Shown: positions 1 through 7,435, counted from the first letter of the stretch. The stretch: 64,000 nt of DNA from Amedibacterium intestinale (GCF_010537335.1 NZ_AP019711.1:1550001-1614000); one strand, 5' to 3'. A program made the numbers and translations. Notes: generated by a model from the sequence alone, not told the origin.

Positions 1-1893
1 GAAAATTCACAGGATGCGATGTATACATTTATTACACAAGGTGTTGATGAACTAACAAAAAAATGCATCATGTATGCAACAGAAGCATTCTCTCGCATGC
101 AGGTACGCTCTTCAACTTCCATATCTATGGGAATACGTATGGAAAGTGATTTGCTGCATATTGACTTTGATACTTATGACTTTCCAAAAGAAGAACTGCA
201 AAACGTATTGGAAGCCTATCGTTTAAATCGAAAATACTATCGTATGAAAGATGGTTCCTTTGTTAGTCTTGAAGACAATGCTTTACAGGAATTATCCTTA
301 TTGCTGGATGGAATGAATGTGAGCGCATCCCAATTAGAAAATGGAAATCTCATCGTTCCAAAGTATCGTTCCTTATATATAGATAAAAGTTTAGAAGATG
401 CAGATATGATGAAAATTGATCGTGATGCCAGTTTCAAAGATATCATTCGTGGAATCCATAACATTAAAGATGCCGATTACCCTGTCCCTCCTAACCAGAA
501 ACATATTTTAAGAAACTATCAAAAGATTGGATATCGCTGGTTAAAAACAATGGCCAATTATGGCTTTGGCGGCATTTTGGCAGATGATATGGGAATAGGA
601 AAAACCATACAGGTCATTACTTTATTAGAAGATGAAAGAATCCAGCATCCAGAAAGTGTTTCTCTGGTTATTTGCCCTAGTTCTTTACTGTTAAACTGGC
701 AAAGTGAAATACAGAAATTCTCTAAAGATTTATCCTGCATCATGATTAGCGGTACAAGTGAAGAAAGAAAAAGACAAATACAAAACTGTAAATCATATGA
801 TGTCGTTATTACCTCGTATGATTATATAAAAAGAGATATTGAACAATATGAAGATGTTCTTTTTACATATCAAATTCTTGACGAAGCACAGTATATTAAA
901 AATCATACAACTAAAAATGCAACTTCCGTAAAACAGATACAGGCGAAACATCGTTTTGCTTTAACTGGGACACCAATTGAAAACTCATTGGCAGAACTAT
1001 GGTCGATTTTTGATTATCTTATGCCTGGATATTTATACAGCTATCCATACTTTAAAAAGCACTACGAATTTCCAATCGTAAAAGAAAATGACCCAGCTAC
1101 AGTAAAAGAACTGCAGCGAATGGTAGAGCCTTTCATTCTTCGTCGTGTGAAAAAAGATGTATTAAAAGAATTGCCAGAAAAAATAGAAAAAACAATGATG
1201 ATTGAACTGGATGAGGAAACTCGAAAATTATATATGGCAAATGTTAACAGCATGAAAGAAGATTTAAGAAAGAATCTAAATGAAAAAGGTGTTGCCGCAA
1301 GCAGGATTCTTGTATTAACGATGTTAACAAGACTTCGTCAGCTATGCTGTGATCCTCGCCTTGTCTATGAAAATTATGCTATGGTGGGAAATAAGATCAA
1401 TGCCTGTATGGAATATATTGAAACTTGTTATGAATCAGGTAAAAAAGTACTGTTATTCTCCCAATTCACTTCTTTATTATCTTTATTAGAAGAAGAACTG
1501 CATAAGCGAAATATCCGTTATTACCTGTTAAAAGGATCAACGCCAAAAGATAAGCGACAGGAATATGTCAATGCTTTTCAAAATGACAATACCCCTGTAT
1601 TCTTAATATCTTTAAAAGCTGGCGGTACCGGTTTAAATCTAACAAAAGCAGAAGTTGTTATCCATTTTGATCCATGGTGGAATATTTCTGCACAAAACCA
1701 GGCTACTGATCGTGCGTATCGTATTGGGCAGCATAACAACGTACAAGTAATCAAAATGATTGCGAAAGATACCATTGAAGAAAAAATCATGAAACTCCAA
1801 GATAAAAAACAAAGTCTTAGTGATACGATCATCCAGCAAAATGAAGGAATCATTACACAAATGAGCAAAGAAGAAATTTTAGATTTGTTCTAA
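1..1893 (+). CDS. SNF2-family DEAD/DEAH-like helicase, 3' part (5' end outside window)
   Basis: ATP-driven DNA translocase of the Swi2/Snf2 superfamily. The frame is open from base 1, so the ATG at 19 is probably internal and the gene begins upstream; bacterial relatives are usually near 1000 aa with an extra N-terminal region. Counting from that ATG, motif I (DDMGIGKT) is near residue 189, the Walker B variant DEAQ near 288, motif III (LTGTPIEN) near 320, and the C-terminal helicase lobe carries GGTGLNL and motif VI DRAYRIGQ near 565. The gene ends at TAA 1891-1893, followed at once by a hairpin terminator. Substrate and partners cannot be told from the sequence. Confidence 0.93.
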   Translation, partial: ENSQDAMYTFITQGVDELTKKCIMYATEAFSRMQVRSSTSISMGIRMESDLLHIDFDTYDFPKEELQNVLEAYRLNRKYYRMKDGSFVSLEDNALQELSLLLDGMNVSASQLENGNLIVPKYRSLYIDKSLEDADMMKIDRDASFKDIIRGIHNIKDADYPVPPNQKHILRNYQKIGYRWLKTMANYGFGGILADDMGIGKTIQVITLLEDERIQHPESVSLVICPSSLLLNWQSEIQKFSKDLSCIMISGTSEERKRQIQNCKSYDVVITSYDYIKRDIEQYEDVLFTYQILDEAQYIKNHTTKNATSVKQIQAKHRFALTGTPIENSLAELWSIFDYLMPGYLYSYPYFKKHYEFPIVKENDPATVKELQRMVEPFILRRVKKDVLKELPEKIEKTMMIELDEETRKLYMANVNSMKEDLRKNLNEKGVAASRILVLTMLTRLRQLCCDPRLVYENYAMVGNKINACMEYIETCYESGKKVLLFSQFTSLLSLLEEELHKRNIRYYLLKGSTPKDKRQEYVNAFQNDNTPVFLISLKAGGTGLNLTKAEVVIHFDPWWNISAQNQATDRAYRIGQHNNVQVIKMIAKDTIEEKIMKLQDKKQSLSDTIIQQNEGIITQMSKEEILDLF

Positions 1894-1901
1894 ACAAAAA
1901 G

Positions 1902-1928
1902 AACTGTGCGCAAAAAACACAGTTTTTT
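1902..1928 (+). terminator. Rho-independent terminator of the SNF2 gene
   Basis: Stem AACTGTG (1902-1908) pairs with CACAGTT (1918-1924) around a 9-nt loop and runs into a T tract, starting 9 bases after the helicase stop codon. Confidence 0.75.
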
Positions 1929-1948
1929 AAGGAAGAAAGAAAATATGT

Positions 1949-2314
1949 TTAATCCATCATTTGTGTTCGAACGACATCAACAATCATTGCGATAAATTCT
2001 TTATTACTCGGTTTGGCTCTTTGAAAATGGACAGTATTCCCAAATACAGAATGTATGGCAGAAATATCACCCCTAGCCCATGCTACTTCAATCGCATTTC
2101 GAATTCCCTTTTCCACACTATATACAGAAGTATCATAATAAATCGCTACCTTTACATATAGATGTTTCGTGATGTTTTTTAATAAAGCTGGATTTTCACA
2201 TGCTGAAACTATCGCATGTCGTATATAATCATGACCAACAATGTGAGCAGGTATCCCTATTTCATGCAATAAATTTGTAACATTTACATAAATTGCCTTT
2301 CTTGAATTATCCAT
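1949..2314 (-). CDS. Stand-alone Spo0A C-terminal-type DNA-binding protein (no receiver domain)
   Basis: About 121 aa that match the Spo0A effector domain from end to end: VTNLLHEIGIPAHI at the start, the recognition-helix segment SVEKGIRNAIEVAWARG, then VFGNTV and AKPSNKEFIAMI at the end. The phosphoacceptor receiver domain of classical Spo0A (about 260 aa in all) is absent. An ATG at 2350 is in frame, but the start at 2314 has a GGGGGAAG ribosome site about 7 nt upstream and gives the domain its natural N-terminus. It should bind 0A-box DNA without phosphorylation control. Three 0A-like sequences lie 86-122 bp upstream, so autoregulation is likely. Domain assignment is firm; role in sporulation or another programme is unknown. 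Confidence 0.88.
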   Translation of the reverse strand: MDNSRKAIYVNVTNLLHEIGIPAHIVGHDYIRHAIVSACENPALLKNITKHLYVKVAIYYDTSVYSVEKGIRNAIEVAWARGDISAIHSVFGNTVHFQRAKPSNKEFIAMIVDVVRTQMMD

Positions 2315-2399
2315 ATTTGTTTCTTCCCCCACAAAGCAGATGCTTTCCATATTTTAATAAACACCCTTTTAAATTAAACAGCAAAGAGTTCAAAAAAAT

Positions 2400-2436
2400 A
2401 GTCGAAAAATGTCGTATTTTACTCTTTTTTGTCGAA
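2400..2436. promoter_or_regulatory. Cluster of three 0A-box-like sites
   Basis: Plus strand carries AGTCGAA (2400-2406), TGTCGTA (2410-2416) and TTTTGTCGAAT (core TGTCGAA 2430-2436), in the same orientation and offset by 10 and 20 bp, so all face one side of the helix. The Spo0A consensus core is TGTCGAA. They lie upstream of the Spo0A-type gene. Confidence 0.6.
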
Positions 2437-2520
2437 TATTGCTTTCTCAATTCTTATCCTTCCCTTTTTTCAACTATATATAGTTAAAAAACTATAATAT
2501 ATACAAAATATATCTTTTAA

Positions 2521-2528
2521 ATTATTTA
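2521..2528. repeat. Target site duplication, left copy (IS1595-type)
   Basis: ATTATTTA directly abuts the left end of the insertion element; the identical octamer is at 3664-3671 abutting the right end. Eight bases is the duplication length known for the IS1595 family. Confidence 0.85.
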
Positions 2529-2554
2529 CGCTTAATTTAACCAATGGGTACCTA
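2529..2554 (+). repeat. Left terminal inverted repeat of the IS1595-type element
   Basis: CGCTTAATTTAAC, five variable bases, then GGTACCTA; mirrored at 3638-3663. Confidence 0.85.
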
Positions 2555-2624
2555 AATATAACTTCTTACATAAATAATGTAACAAATTGGTATATGATTA
2601 TTTCAGAAACAGGAGGAACAATCC

Positions 2625-3621
2625 ATGAAACAATCAGAATTATTAAAATCTATTGCTTCTTTAACACCATACCAAAAGAGAAAATTAGAAATCTATGTTA
2701 TTGATGCTTTGAACCTTAATGAAGAAGACAGGGATTTGAAACCAAAACGCTGTCCATATTGTGGCAAGGAATCCAGAATGATCAAGAAAGGGTTTAAAAA
2801 CGGGAAACAGCGTTATATGTGTAAAGATTGTAGTCATATCTTTACTTACAATTCACACACGATTACAATGTACTCCAAGATTGAAAGAAGCATGTTAAAA
2901 AAAATCGTATTAGATACATTAAGTTTTGTTTTCGTTAAAAAGACAGCAGCAGACTTGGATCTCTCTGTCCCCTGCATATTTGAAAATCGCCATAAAATAC
3001 TTTGTTCACTGAAAGTATTATTATATAGCGAAAATATGAAATTAAGCGGAACCATAGAGATTGATGAAACTCTTGAGCTTGAAAGCCAAAAAGGGTGCAG
3101 GAAGATACAAAGAAAAGCCCGCAAACGAGGCGGGCCATCATCTTATAGAGGATTATTTCATGAACAAGTTTGTATCGTCACCACAACAGATAGAAATGGT
3201 CATGAGATATTCAAAGCAGTCGGTTATGGAAAACCAACCAAGAACAGTATACTAGAAAACTTCCTAAAAAATCTAGACCCAAAATCAATTCTATATTCCG
3301 ATGGAGCATTTTGTTATGATGAACTAGCCAAAAAGGCAAACTGCAGTCTTGTACAATTAAAAATCACATTTGTCATACAACACCGTAGAACATATCAATA
3401 CAGTGAACAGTATACATTCGCTAATAAAAGGTCAATTGGCTGGATACAGGGGTATCGCAACAAAATACATGAACCGATACATGAGCTTGTTTGTATTTGT
3501 TCGTAGATTTCAGGAAATGGATGATAATGAAAAACTGCCTATCATCTTACGAAGATTGAAAGATTTAAAGTTTACCATAACAAGAAAATCTTTAAAAACA
3601 TATAATTTGCTTTATATTTAA
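2625..3621 (+). pseudogene. IS1595-family (ISXO2-like) transposase, frameshifted
   Basis: Starts at ATG 2625 with AGGAGG upstream. Residues 43-65 form a zinc ribbon (CPYCGKES...CKDC) and the ISXO2-like DDE domain begins near residue 145 (IEIDETLE), with LYSDGAFCY near 225. In the + frame the product ends at 3506 in non-homologous sequence. The true C-terminus (NTVEHINTVNSIHSLIKG, then TKYMNRYMSLF) is read in the +1 frame to the stop at 3619-3621. The switch lies at an A run at 3359-3363; removing one A restores one continuous frame (L-K-S-H). Either an inactivating insertion, a sequencing error in the homopolymer, or less likely programmed frameshifting. Confidence 0.85.
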
Positions 3622-3637
3622 GGATTCATTTGTTATC

Positions 3638-3663
3638 TAGGTACCTTCTTGTTAAATTAAGCG
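3638..3663 (-). repeat. Right terminal inverted repeat of the IS1595-type element
   Basis: Reverse complement reads CGCTTAATTTAAC, AAGAA, GGTACCTA, matching 2529-2554. Confidence 0.85.
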
Positions 3664-3671
3664 ATTATTTA
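3664..3671. repeat. Target site duplication, right copy (IS1595-type)
   Basis: ATTATTTA, identical to 2521-2528. Confidence 0.85.
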
Positions 3672-3717
3672 TTTACTGTTTTTCCTTACTTATTTTATAT
3701 TTCTTTTTCAAATAATA

Positions 3718-3747
3718 TTGACATTTTATAAACTTAAATGATATTAT
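3718..3747 (+). promoter_or_regulatory. Sigma-A promoter of tRNA-Ala
   Basis: TTGACA at 3718-3723 and TATTAT at 3742-3747, spaced 18 bp, about 18 bp before the tRNA 5' end. Confidence 0.65.
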
Positions 3748-3765
3748 TATTGAGCAGTAAAAATT

Positions 3766-3841
3766 GGGCTGTTAGCTCAGCTGGGAGAGCACCTGCCTTG
3801 CACGCAGGGGGTCAGCGGTTCGATCCCGCTACGGTCCACCA
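3766..3841 (+). tRNA. tRNA-Ala (anticodon UGC)
   Basis: Complete cloverleaf of 76 nt including encoded CCA. Acceptor GGGCTGT pairs with ACGGTCC (with G-U pairs), the anticodon stem CCTGC/GCAGG encloses loop CTTGCAC giving anticodon TGC at 3799-3801, and the T arm contains GGTTCGATCC. Single-gene unit with its own promoter and terminator. Confidence 0.97.
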
Positions 3842-3853
3842 TGAAAAACGATT

Positions 3854-3879
3854 AAGATTCCTCACAGGAATCTTTTTTT
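3854..3879 (+). terminator. Rho-independent terminator after tRNA-Ala
   Basis: Nine-base stem AAGATTCCT/AGGAATCTT around loop CAC, followed by a T tract. Confidence 0.85.
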
Positions 3880-3977
3880 GTATAAAAATAAAAACCATGA
3901 TATTTAACCTAGCACTTTTCTTTTTATCACATAGGATAAAGTGAGGATGATAAAACCTCAGGAAAGGAGATGTTAGT

Positions 3978-4247
3978 ATGACTAACAATTGTGGATGTGA
4001 AAACAGAAGAAATCGTTGCTACAGAGGGAATGATCGTGGATTTGATCGTGAAGGGTACTGGAATCAAGATCGCAGATGCGGATGTGGATACTACAACCCT
4101 GAAGAAGTAGCACGAGCTGCAGAATTTGTTGCCAGAGCTACCAGAGAATTTGCTGAAGGTGACTTCAGTGAAAGAATGCACGAAAGCAACTGTGCTCGTC
4201 AAATGATGCGCTGCATGCGTCGTGGATGTGGATGCGGCTGGGAATAA
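3978..4247 (+). CDS. Small Cys/Arg-rich protein of unknown function
   Basis: 89 aa, ATG preceded by AAAGGAG at good spacing and followed by a strong terminator, so it is very probably expressed as a single-gene unit. The chain is rich in Arg, Cys and Gly, with paired-cysteine clusters at both ends (NCGCE near residue 5, RCGCGYY near 34, RGCGCGW at the C-terminus) around a helical central part (PEEVARAAEFVARATREFAEGDF). The CxC motifs could bind metal or form disulfides; spore-coat-like or metal-handling roles are possible but nothing in the sequence decides. No family recognised. Confidence 0.75.
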   Translation: MTNNCGCENRRNRCYRGNDRGFDREGYWNQDRRCGCGYYNPEEVARAAEFVARATREFAEGDFSERMHESNCARQMMRCMRRGCGCGWE

Positions 4248-4254
4248 ACTAGCC

Positions 4255-4290
4255 AAAAGACCATGGGATAATAAATCCTGTGGTCTTTTT
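4255..4290 (+). terminator. Rho-independent terminator of the Cys-rich gene
   Basis: Long stem with arms at 4255-4269 and 4275-4289 (AAAAGACCA.. / ..TGGTCTTTT) around a 5-nt loop, T tract included; symmetrical enough to work both ways. Confidence 0.8.
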
Positions 4291-4522
4291 TAATGAAAGC
4301 AGAAAATCTTAATCATTAAATAATATCCATATACGTACATCTCTACATCATGCAATACTTGATGGTATCTTTCTGCATATAATTTTTACAATTCATTGTT
4401 TTCATCTTCGGCTTCTGCTAAAAAATTTCCTGTAATTGTTTATAACCCGCTTGCAGAATTTCTTCATGAATACCCTTTTTTGCTAATAAAAAAGCAGAAC
4501 AAAAAATTTCTGTTCTACTCAT
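4290..4522 (-). pseudogene. Decayed small gene, family not recognised
   Basis: ATG at 4522 has AAGGGGAT about 8 nt upstream and opens a 34-aa frame (MSRTEIFCSAFLLAKKGIHE...) that stops at 4418. A one-base shift continues into sequence with coding character (AEAEDENNEL, then after another stop KLYAERYHQVLHDVE) down to about 4290. Ribosome site plus successive coding-like segments separated by stops suggests a recently decayed gene rather than random sequence. No family was recognised. The + strand frame at 4396-4605 has no ribosome site and is not supported. Confidence 0.35.
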
Positions 4523-4628
4523 TTAAATATCCCCTTGGGTATCATTTTTCTTCCCTCAAAACAAACAATGCATTGTTAATCACTTCTAAAATTTTATATC
4601 TATAATCCCTAAAGCTTAATAATTTGTT

Positions 4629-4961
4629 TTATCCATTTTTAAGCATATCATTAATATCTTCTTGGACTTTTTTCATAATCTTATTCATTTCCTCAGTACA
4701 TATATCTTCTAAATGAATACCACATATACATGTAACAACACATTGAAATTTTAATACAGCAGCTTTCACATACATGGCTGCGACATGATCATCTTTATGT
4801 CCCACTTGATTCCAAATATTCATTGTTACATGCGTCTCACCACCTTTTAGATATGGCTGTCCAATAACAACACTGCCAATATGCCCATTTTCATTTTGAA
4901 CATGAATAACCAAATCTTTTCCCATCCATTGCATAGTACGTTTTAAATGAATTTTTCTCAT
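4629..4961 (-). CDS. lpdD: LpdD-like protein (prenylated-flavin decarboxylase accessory factor)
   Basis: 110 aa resembling the small LpdD protein that accompanies UbiX/UbiD-type hydroxyarylic acid decarboxylases such as the gallate decarboxylase locus of lactobacilli; the family is thought to act as a prenylated-flavin chaperone. Shared features seen here: HIGSVVIGQPY near residue 27, NQVGHKDDHVA near 51, and VTCICGIHLEDIC near 77. AAAGGAAATGA precedes the ATG. It is transcribed divergently from the LysR gene (53 bp between start codons at 4961 and 5023), and a LysR-type box lies in that gap. Unlike in lpdBCD-type operons it is separated from ubiD and ubiX by the regulator. Confidence 0.8.
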   Translation of the reverse strand: MRKIHLKRTMQWMGKDLVIHVQNENGHIGSVVIGQPYLKGGETHVTMNIWNQVGHKDDHVAAMYVKAAVLKFQCVVTCICGIHLEDICTEEMNKIMKKVQEDINDMLKNG

Positions 4962-4994
4962 CGTTCATTTCCTTTCTTCTAAAATCATGATAAA

Positions 4995-5013
4995 ATACTC
5001 CAATAAAGAATAG
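4995..5013. promoter_or_regulatory. Putative LysR operator, copy 1 (lpdD/lysR divergent region)
   Basis: ATACTCCAATAAAGAATAG, identical at 16 of 19 positions to 8996-9014 upstream of ubiD. It has the interrupted dyad character of LysR sites and sits between the divergent lpdD and lysR starts. Confidence 0.6.
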
Positions 5014-5022
5014 GTGATTATC

Positions 5023-5898
5023 ATGACAATTGAACAATTACAATATTTTTACGCTGTTACTATCCATCAAACTTTTTCACAAGCAGCAGCAGAAATGAAT
5101 ATTACACAATCTGCGCTTTCAAAGCAGATTGCTAAACTCGAACAAGAGCTTGGTGTTTTCTTGTTTAATAGAAGCCACAGACAAATCACTCTTACAAATG
5201 CAGGTAAACAATTCTTAAAAGATACAGAGATTTTACTAGCTGACTACCAAAAGATGATAGAGAATCAATACACTTTAAAAACAAATCATAAAAATACACT
5301 TAAAATAGCTATGCTCCCTATCTTTTCACAATATGACCTAGCACATAAATTAAATGATTTTTCTAAAAAACATCCTTCTATTCACCTTGTGATTGATGAA
5401 ATTGAAGAACGAGATCTCCAATATAAATTAGATTATCATGATTATGATATCTATATTCTAAGAGGAAACTATCATGCACTTGATTCATTCCAAAATATCC
5501 TTTTATATGAAGATGAGTTAGTAGCAGTTATATCTAAACAACATCCTCTTTCTCATCTTAAACAACTTTCCATTCAGCAATTAAAAACCGAAAAATTACT
5601 TTTACCTCCAAAATATACAAATATTTCAGATTTAGTTATTGAAGCCTGCCATCAGAATCACTTCAATCCTTATATCCATCGACATGGACGTATCGAAACG
5701 ATTCTAAGCGCAGCAAGTGAAAATGAAGGAATCGCATTGGTAATGAAGAAATCCCTACATATTTTTCATCTTAATCAAGTGCTAGTTTTACCTTTTCAAG
5801 AACATATTCAAGGTAATATTTTTATGTACTATTCTTTAGATTCTCTGCACAAAGACATCATACAAGAATTCATTCAAGCAATACGCCCTGTTCAATAG
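5023..5898 (+). CDS. LysR-family transcriptional regulator
   Basis: 291 aa. N-terminal winged HTH (residues 1-60: MTIEQLQYFYAV...FSQAAAEMNITQSALSKQIAKLEQELGVFLFNR) and a C-terminal substrate-binding fold. The start is ATG 5023, with AGGTGA just upstream; the in-frame GTG at 5014 overlaps that ribosome site and is unlikely. Placed between lpdD and the convergent ubiX-DUF554-ubiD operon, with a shared 19-bp box upstream of both units, it is the likely activator of aromatic-acid decarboxylation, responding to the hydroxyarylic acid. Effector identity is inference. Confidence 0.92.
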   Translation: MTIEQLQYFYAVTIHQTFSQAAAEMNITQSALSKQIAKLEQELGVFLFNRSHRQITLTNAGKQFLKDTEILLADYQKMIENQYTLKTNHKNTLKIAMLPIFSQYDLAHKLNDFSKKHPSIHLVIDEIEERDLQYKLDYHDYDIYILRGNYHALDSFQNILLYEDELVAVISKQHPLSHLKQLSIQQLKTEKLLLPPKYTNISDLVIEACHQNHFNPYIHRHGRIETILSAASENEGIALVMKKSLHIFHLNQVLVLPFQEHIQGNIFMYYSLDSLHKDIIQEFIQAIRPVQ

Positions 5899-5903
5899 AA
5901 GAA

Positions 5904-5922
5904 AGCAGTCGAAATGACTGCT
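5904..5922. repeat. Left copy of duplicated terminator hairpin flanking the MITE
   Basis: AGCAGTC-GAAAT-GACTGCT, identical over 19 bases to 6113-6131. In this copy the T tract survives only on the minus-strand reading (into ..TTTCTTC), i.e. for transcripts arriving from ubiX. On the + side the hairpin runs directly into the MITE end. Confidence 0.85.
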
Positions 5923-6112
5923 CAGGTTGTTGACAAACTATATATTTTGAAAATATATAAAACCAATTTAAAAAAAGTGGTAGAAAGATTCCTTTTACTA
6001 GGTGATTTTTGGTAAATGATAGCTTAAAATCACCTGTTTTTTATACAAAAGTGGGGATAAAAAAAGACCGAATGACAAAGTCTGCTCAAAGAGCGACTTT
6101 GTCAACGGTCTG
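5923..6112. mobile_element. 190-bp MITE-like insertion with IS1182-like ends, inserted in a terminator
   Basis: Left end CAGGTTGTTGACAAAC and right end (reverse complement) CAGACCGTTGACAAAGTC resemble the ends of the full-length element at 54027-55672 (CAGATTGTTGACAAAGT and CAGGTTGTTGACAAAGT). No open frame. The right part folds on itself (6065-6110: GACCG..TGACAAAGTC against GACTTTGTCA..CGGTC). An internal hairpin (AGGTGATTTT at about 6000, AAAATCACCT at about 6026, then T tract) could terminate + strand transcription. It is bracketed by 19-bp direct repeats that are a whole terminator stem-loop. Probably mobilised in trans by an IS1182-type transposase. Confidence 0.72.
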
Positions 6113-6136
6113 AGCAGTCGAAATGACTGCTTTTTA
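6113..6136 (+). terminator. Terminator of lysR, right copy of duplicated hairpin
   Basis: Stem AGCAGTC/GACTGCT, loop GAAAT, followed by TTTTTATTT on the + strand. It overlaps the ubiX stop codon (6134-6136). Before the MITE insertion one hairpin probably served lysR and ubiX from both sides. Confidence 0.8.
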
Positions 6137-6694
6137 TTTCCAGCGTTTAAAATCCTCTAATTCAATACCAAACTGTGATAATATTTTTCCTACAATATGT
6201 ATTTCTAAATCATCTATTGATTGAGGCAATTGATAATAAGTTAACATCGGTGGCATAATCACAACACCAGACAGCTTTGATAAATAAGATAAATTATCAA
6301 GATGAATAGTTGAAAGTGGTGACTCTCTTGCCACAAGAATTAGTTTTCTTTTTTCTTTAATCATGACATCACAAGCTCTTAATAAAAGATTATCAGAATA
6401 ACCATGGGCAATACCTGCAATTGTTTTCATAGAACATGGAATAACTATCATACCATCATTTTGAAAAGTACCACTTGCAATACTTGCGCCCAAATTATGA
6501 TTATCATAAACAACATCAGCCATATCACAAATTTCCTTTAAGGAATAAGGTGTTTCTTGATGAAGTGTCATCTCAGCTCCGCGAGTCATAACCAGATGTG
6601 TTTCAACATCAGGCTGTTTCTTTAATTCTTTTAACAATCTAACAGCAAGTGGTATACCACTTGCACCGCTTATACCAACAACAAGTTTCTTCAT
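6134..6694 (-). CDS. ubiX: UbiX-family flavin prenyltransferase
   Basis: 186 aa, normal for the family. Makes prenylated FMN, the cofactor of UbiD decarboxylases, from reduced FMN and a dimethylallyl phosphate. N-terminal GISGASGIPLAVRLL is the flavin-binding loop; IPCSMKTIAGIAHGYSDNLLLRA (about residues 86-108) and LVARESPLSTIHLDNL (about 120-135) are the conserved prenyl/phosphate-binding segments. Last gene of the ubiD-DUF554-ubiX operon; its ATG lies 1 bp after the DUF554 stop, so translation is probably coupled. Its terminator has been split by the MITE at 5923-6112. Confidence 0.93.
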   Translation of the reverse strand: MKKLVVGISGASGIPLAVRLLKELKKQPDVETHLVMTRGAEMTLHQETPYSLKEICDMADVVYDNHNLGASIASGTFQNDGMIVIPCSMKTIAGIAHGYSDNLLLRACDVMIKEKRKLILVARESPLSTIHLDNLSYLSKLSGVVIMPPMLTYYQLPQSIDDLEIHIVGKILSQFGIELEDFKRWK

Positions 6695-6695
6695 A

Positions 6696-7421
6696 TTAAA
6701 CCAAAGCCATAATATAAGTGACCCAAAAATAGCTCAATGGCATAACCAAAATCATTGCAGGAATCATATCCGCAATTGGAAAATTTTTCAATTTTACCAT
6801 TCTAAATCCGGTTGCTAACATTAAGAAACCACCACAGGCTTTAAAATCAGCTATCATATCCGGTGAAGTCATTGGGTAAATAAATCCAGCACATAAAAAT
6901 AAAATAAAGAAAATAATAAATTGTGGAACTGAAATTACAGAAACAACATAACCTAATTGGCAAGCAAAGATAGCTGCTGTAAAAAAATCTAAAATAGATT
7001 TAGAAATAAGGATAGAATTATCACCAGTCATACCCGCAGTTAAAGAGCCATAAATGCCTGTTCCGCTGGCACAGAATAAAACAATGATCGTAACCAATTG
7101 ATTTAAAAATTCTTCTTCACTCATATTAGAATTATTTTTAAATATTTTTGAAATAGGTTTTTGCATTAATGTAGCACCTTTATGAATCCAATCACCTAAA
7201 TGTATAGCTAATCCTAAAGCTGTACCAATGATAATCGCAAAAATAACAGCTGGCATATTTTTCATAAGCCCAATTGTACTAATTCCCATACCCATGGAAC
7301 AAACACCGAAAATCAATGATATTTCTGCTTTAAACTTTGAACTTAACTTATGTCCAGCTAACGCTCCTGCAATACCTCCAAGTAATACAGAAGCCGCATT
7401 GATAAGAACTCCTATAGGCAT
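6696..7421 (-). CDS. DUF554 family membrane protein
   Basis: 241 aa, highly hydrophobic with about 6-7 membrane segments. The start MPIGVLINAASVLLGGIAGALAGHKL and the internal GVCSMGMGISTIGL, ASGTGIYGSLTAGMTGD and GCGGF-like motifs are typical of the DUF554 (YdfK-like) family, whose function is not established. It is embedded between ubiD (14 bp) and ubiX (1 bp), so transport of the aromatic acid substrate, the phenolic product or a related ion is a reasonable guess from context only. Ribosome site AGGAGG precedes the ATG. Confidence 0.85.
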   Translation of the reverse strand: MPIGVLINAASVLLGGIAGALAGHKLSSKFKAEISLIFGVCSMGMGISTIGLMKNMPAVIFAIIIGTALGLAIHLGDWIHKGATLMQKPISKIFKNNSNMSEEEFLNQLVTIIVLFCASGTGIYGSLTAGMTGDNSILISKSILDFFTAAIFACQLGYVVSVISVPQFIIFFILFLCAGFIYPMTSPDMIADFKACGGFLMLATGFRMVKLKNFPIADMIPAMILVMPLSYFWVTYIMALV

Positions 7422-7435
7422 AAATAATCCTCCTT

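Larger units (their letters stand above)
2529..3663 (+). mobile_element. IS1595-family insertion sequence, 1135 bp, with intact ends
   Basis: Terminal inverted repeats at 2529-2554 and 3638-3663 match at 13 of 13 outer bases (CGCTTAATTTAAC), differ over 5 bases, then match again over GGTACCTA. Both ends are flanked by ATTATTTA. The element carries one transposase reading frame in its + orientation, now frameshifted. It lies between the Spo0A-type gene and tRNA-Ala in non-coding DNA, so it breaks no recognisable gene. Confidence 0.88.

Noticed and set aside
1961-2161. Plus-strand frame over the Spo0A-type gene
   Set aside because: Shadow of a clearly homologous minus-strand gene.
3738-3944. 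Plus-strand frame over tRNA-Ala
   Set aside because: Covers the tRNA and its terminator; no ribosome site.
4396-4605. Plus-strand 69-aa frame
   Set aside because: No ribosome site, no family, and the opposite strand shows better coding signs.
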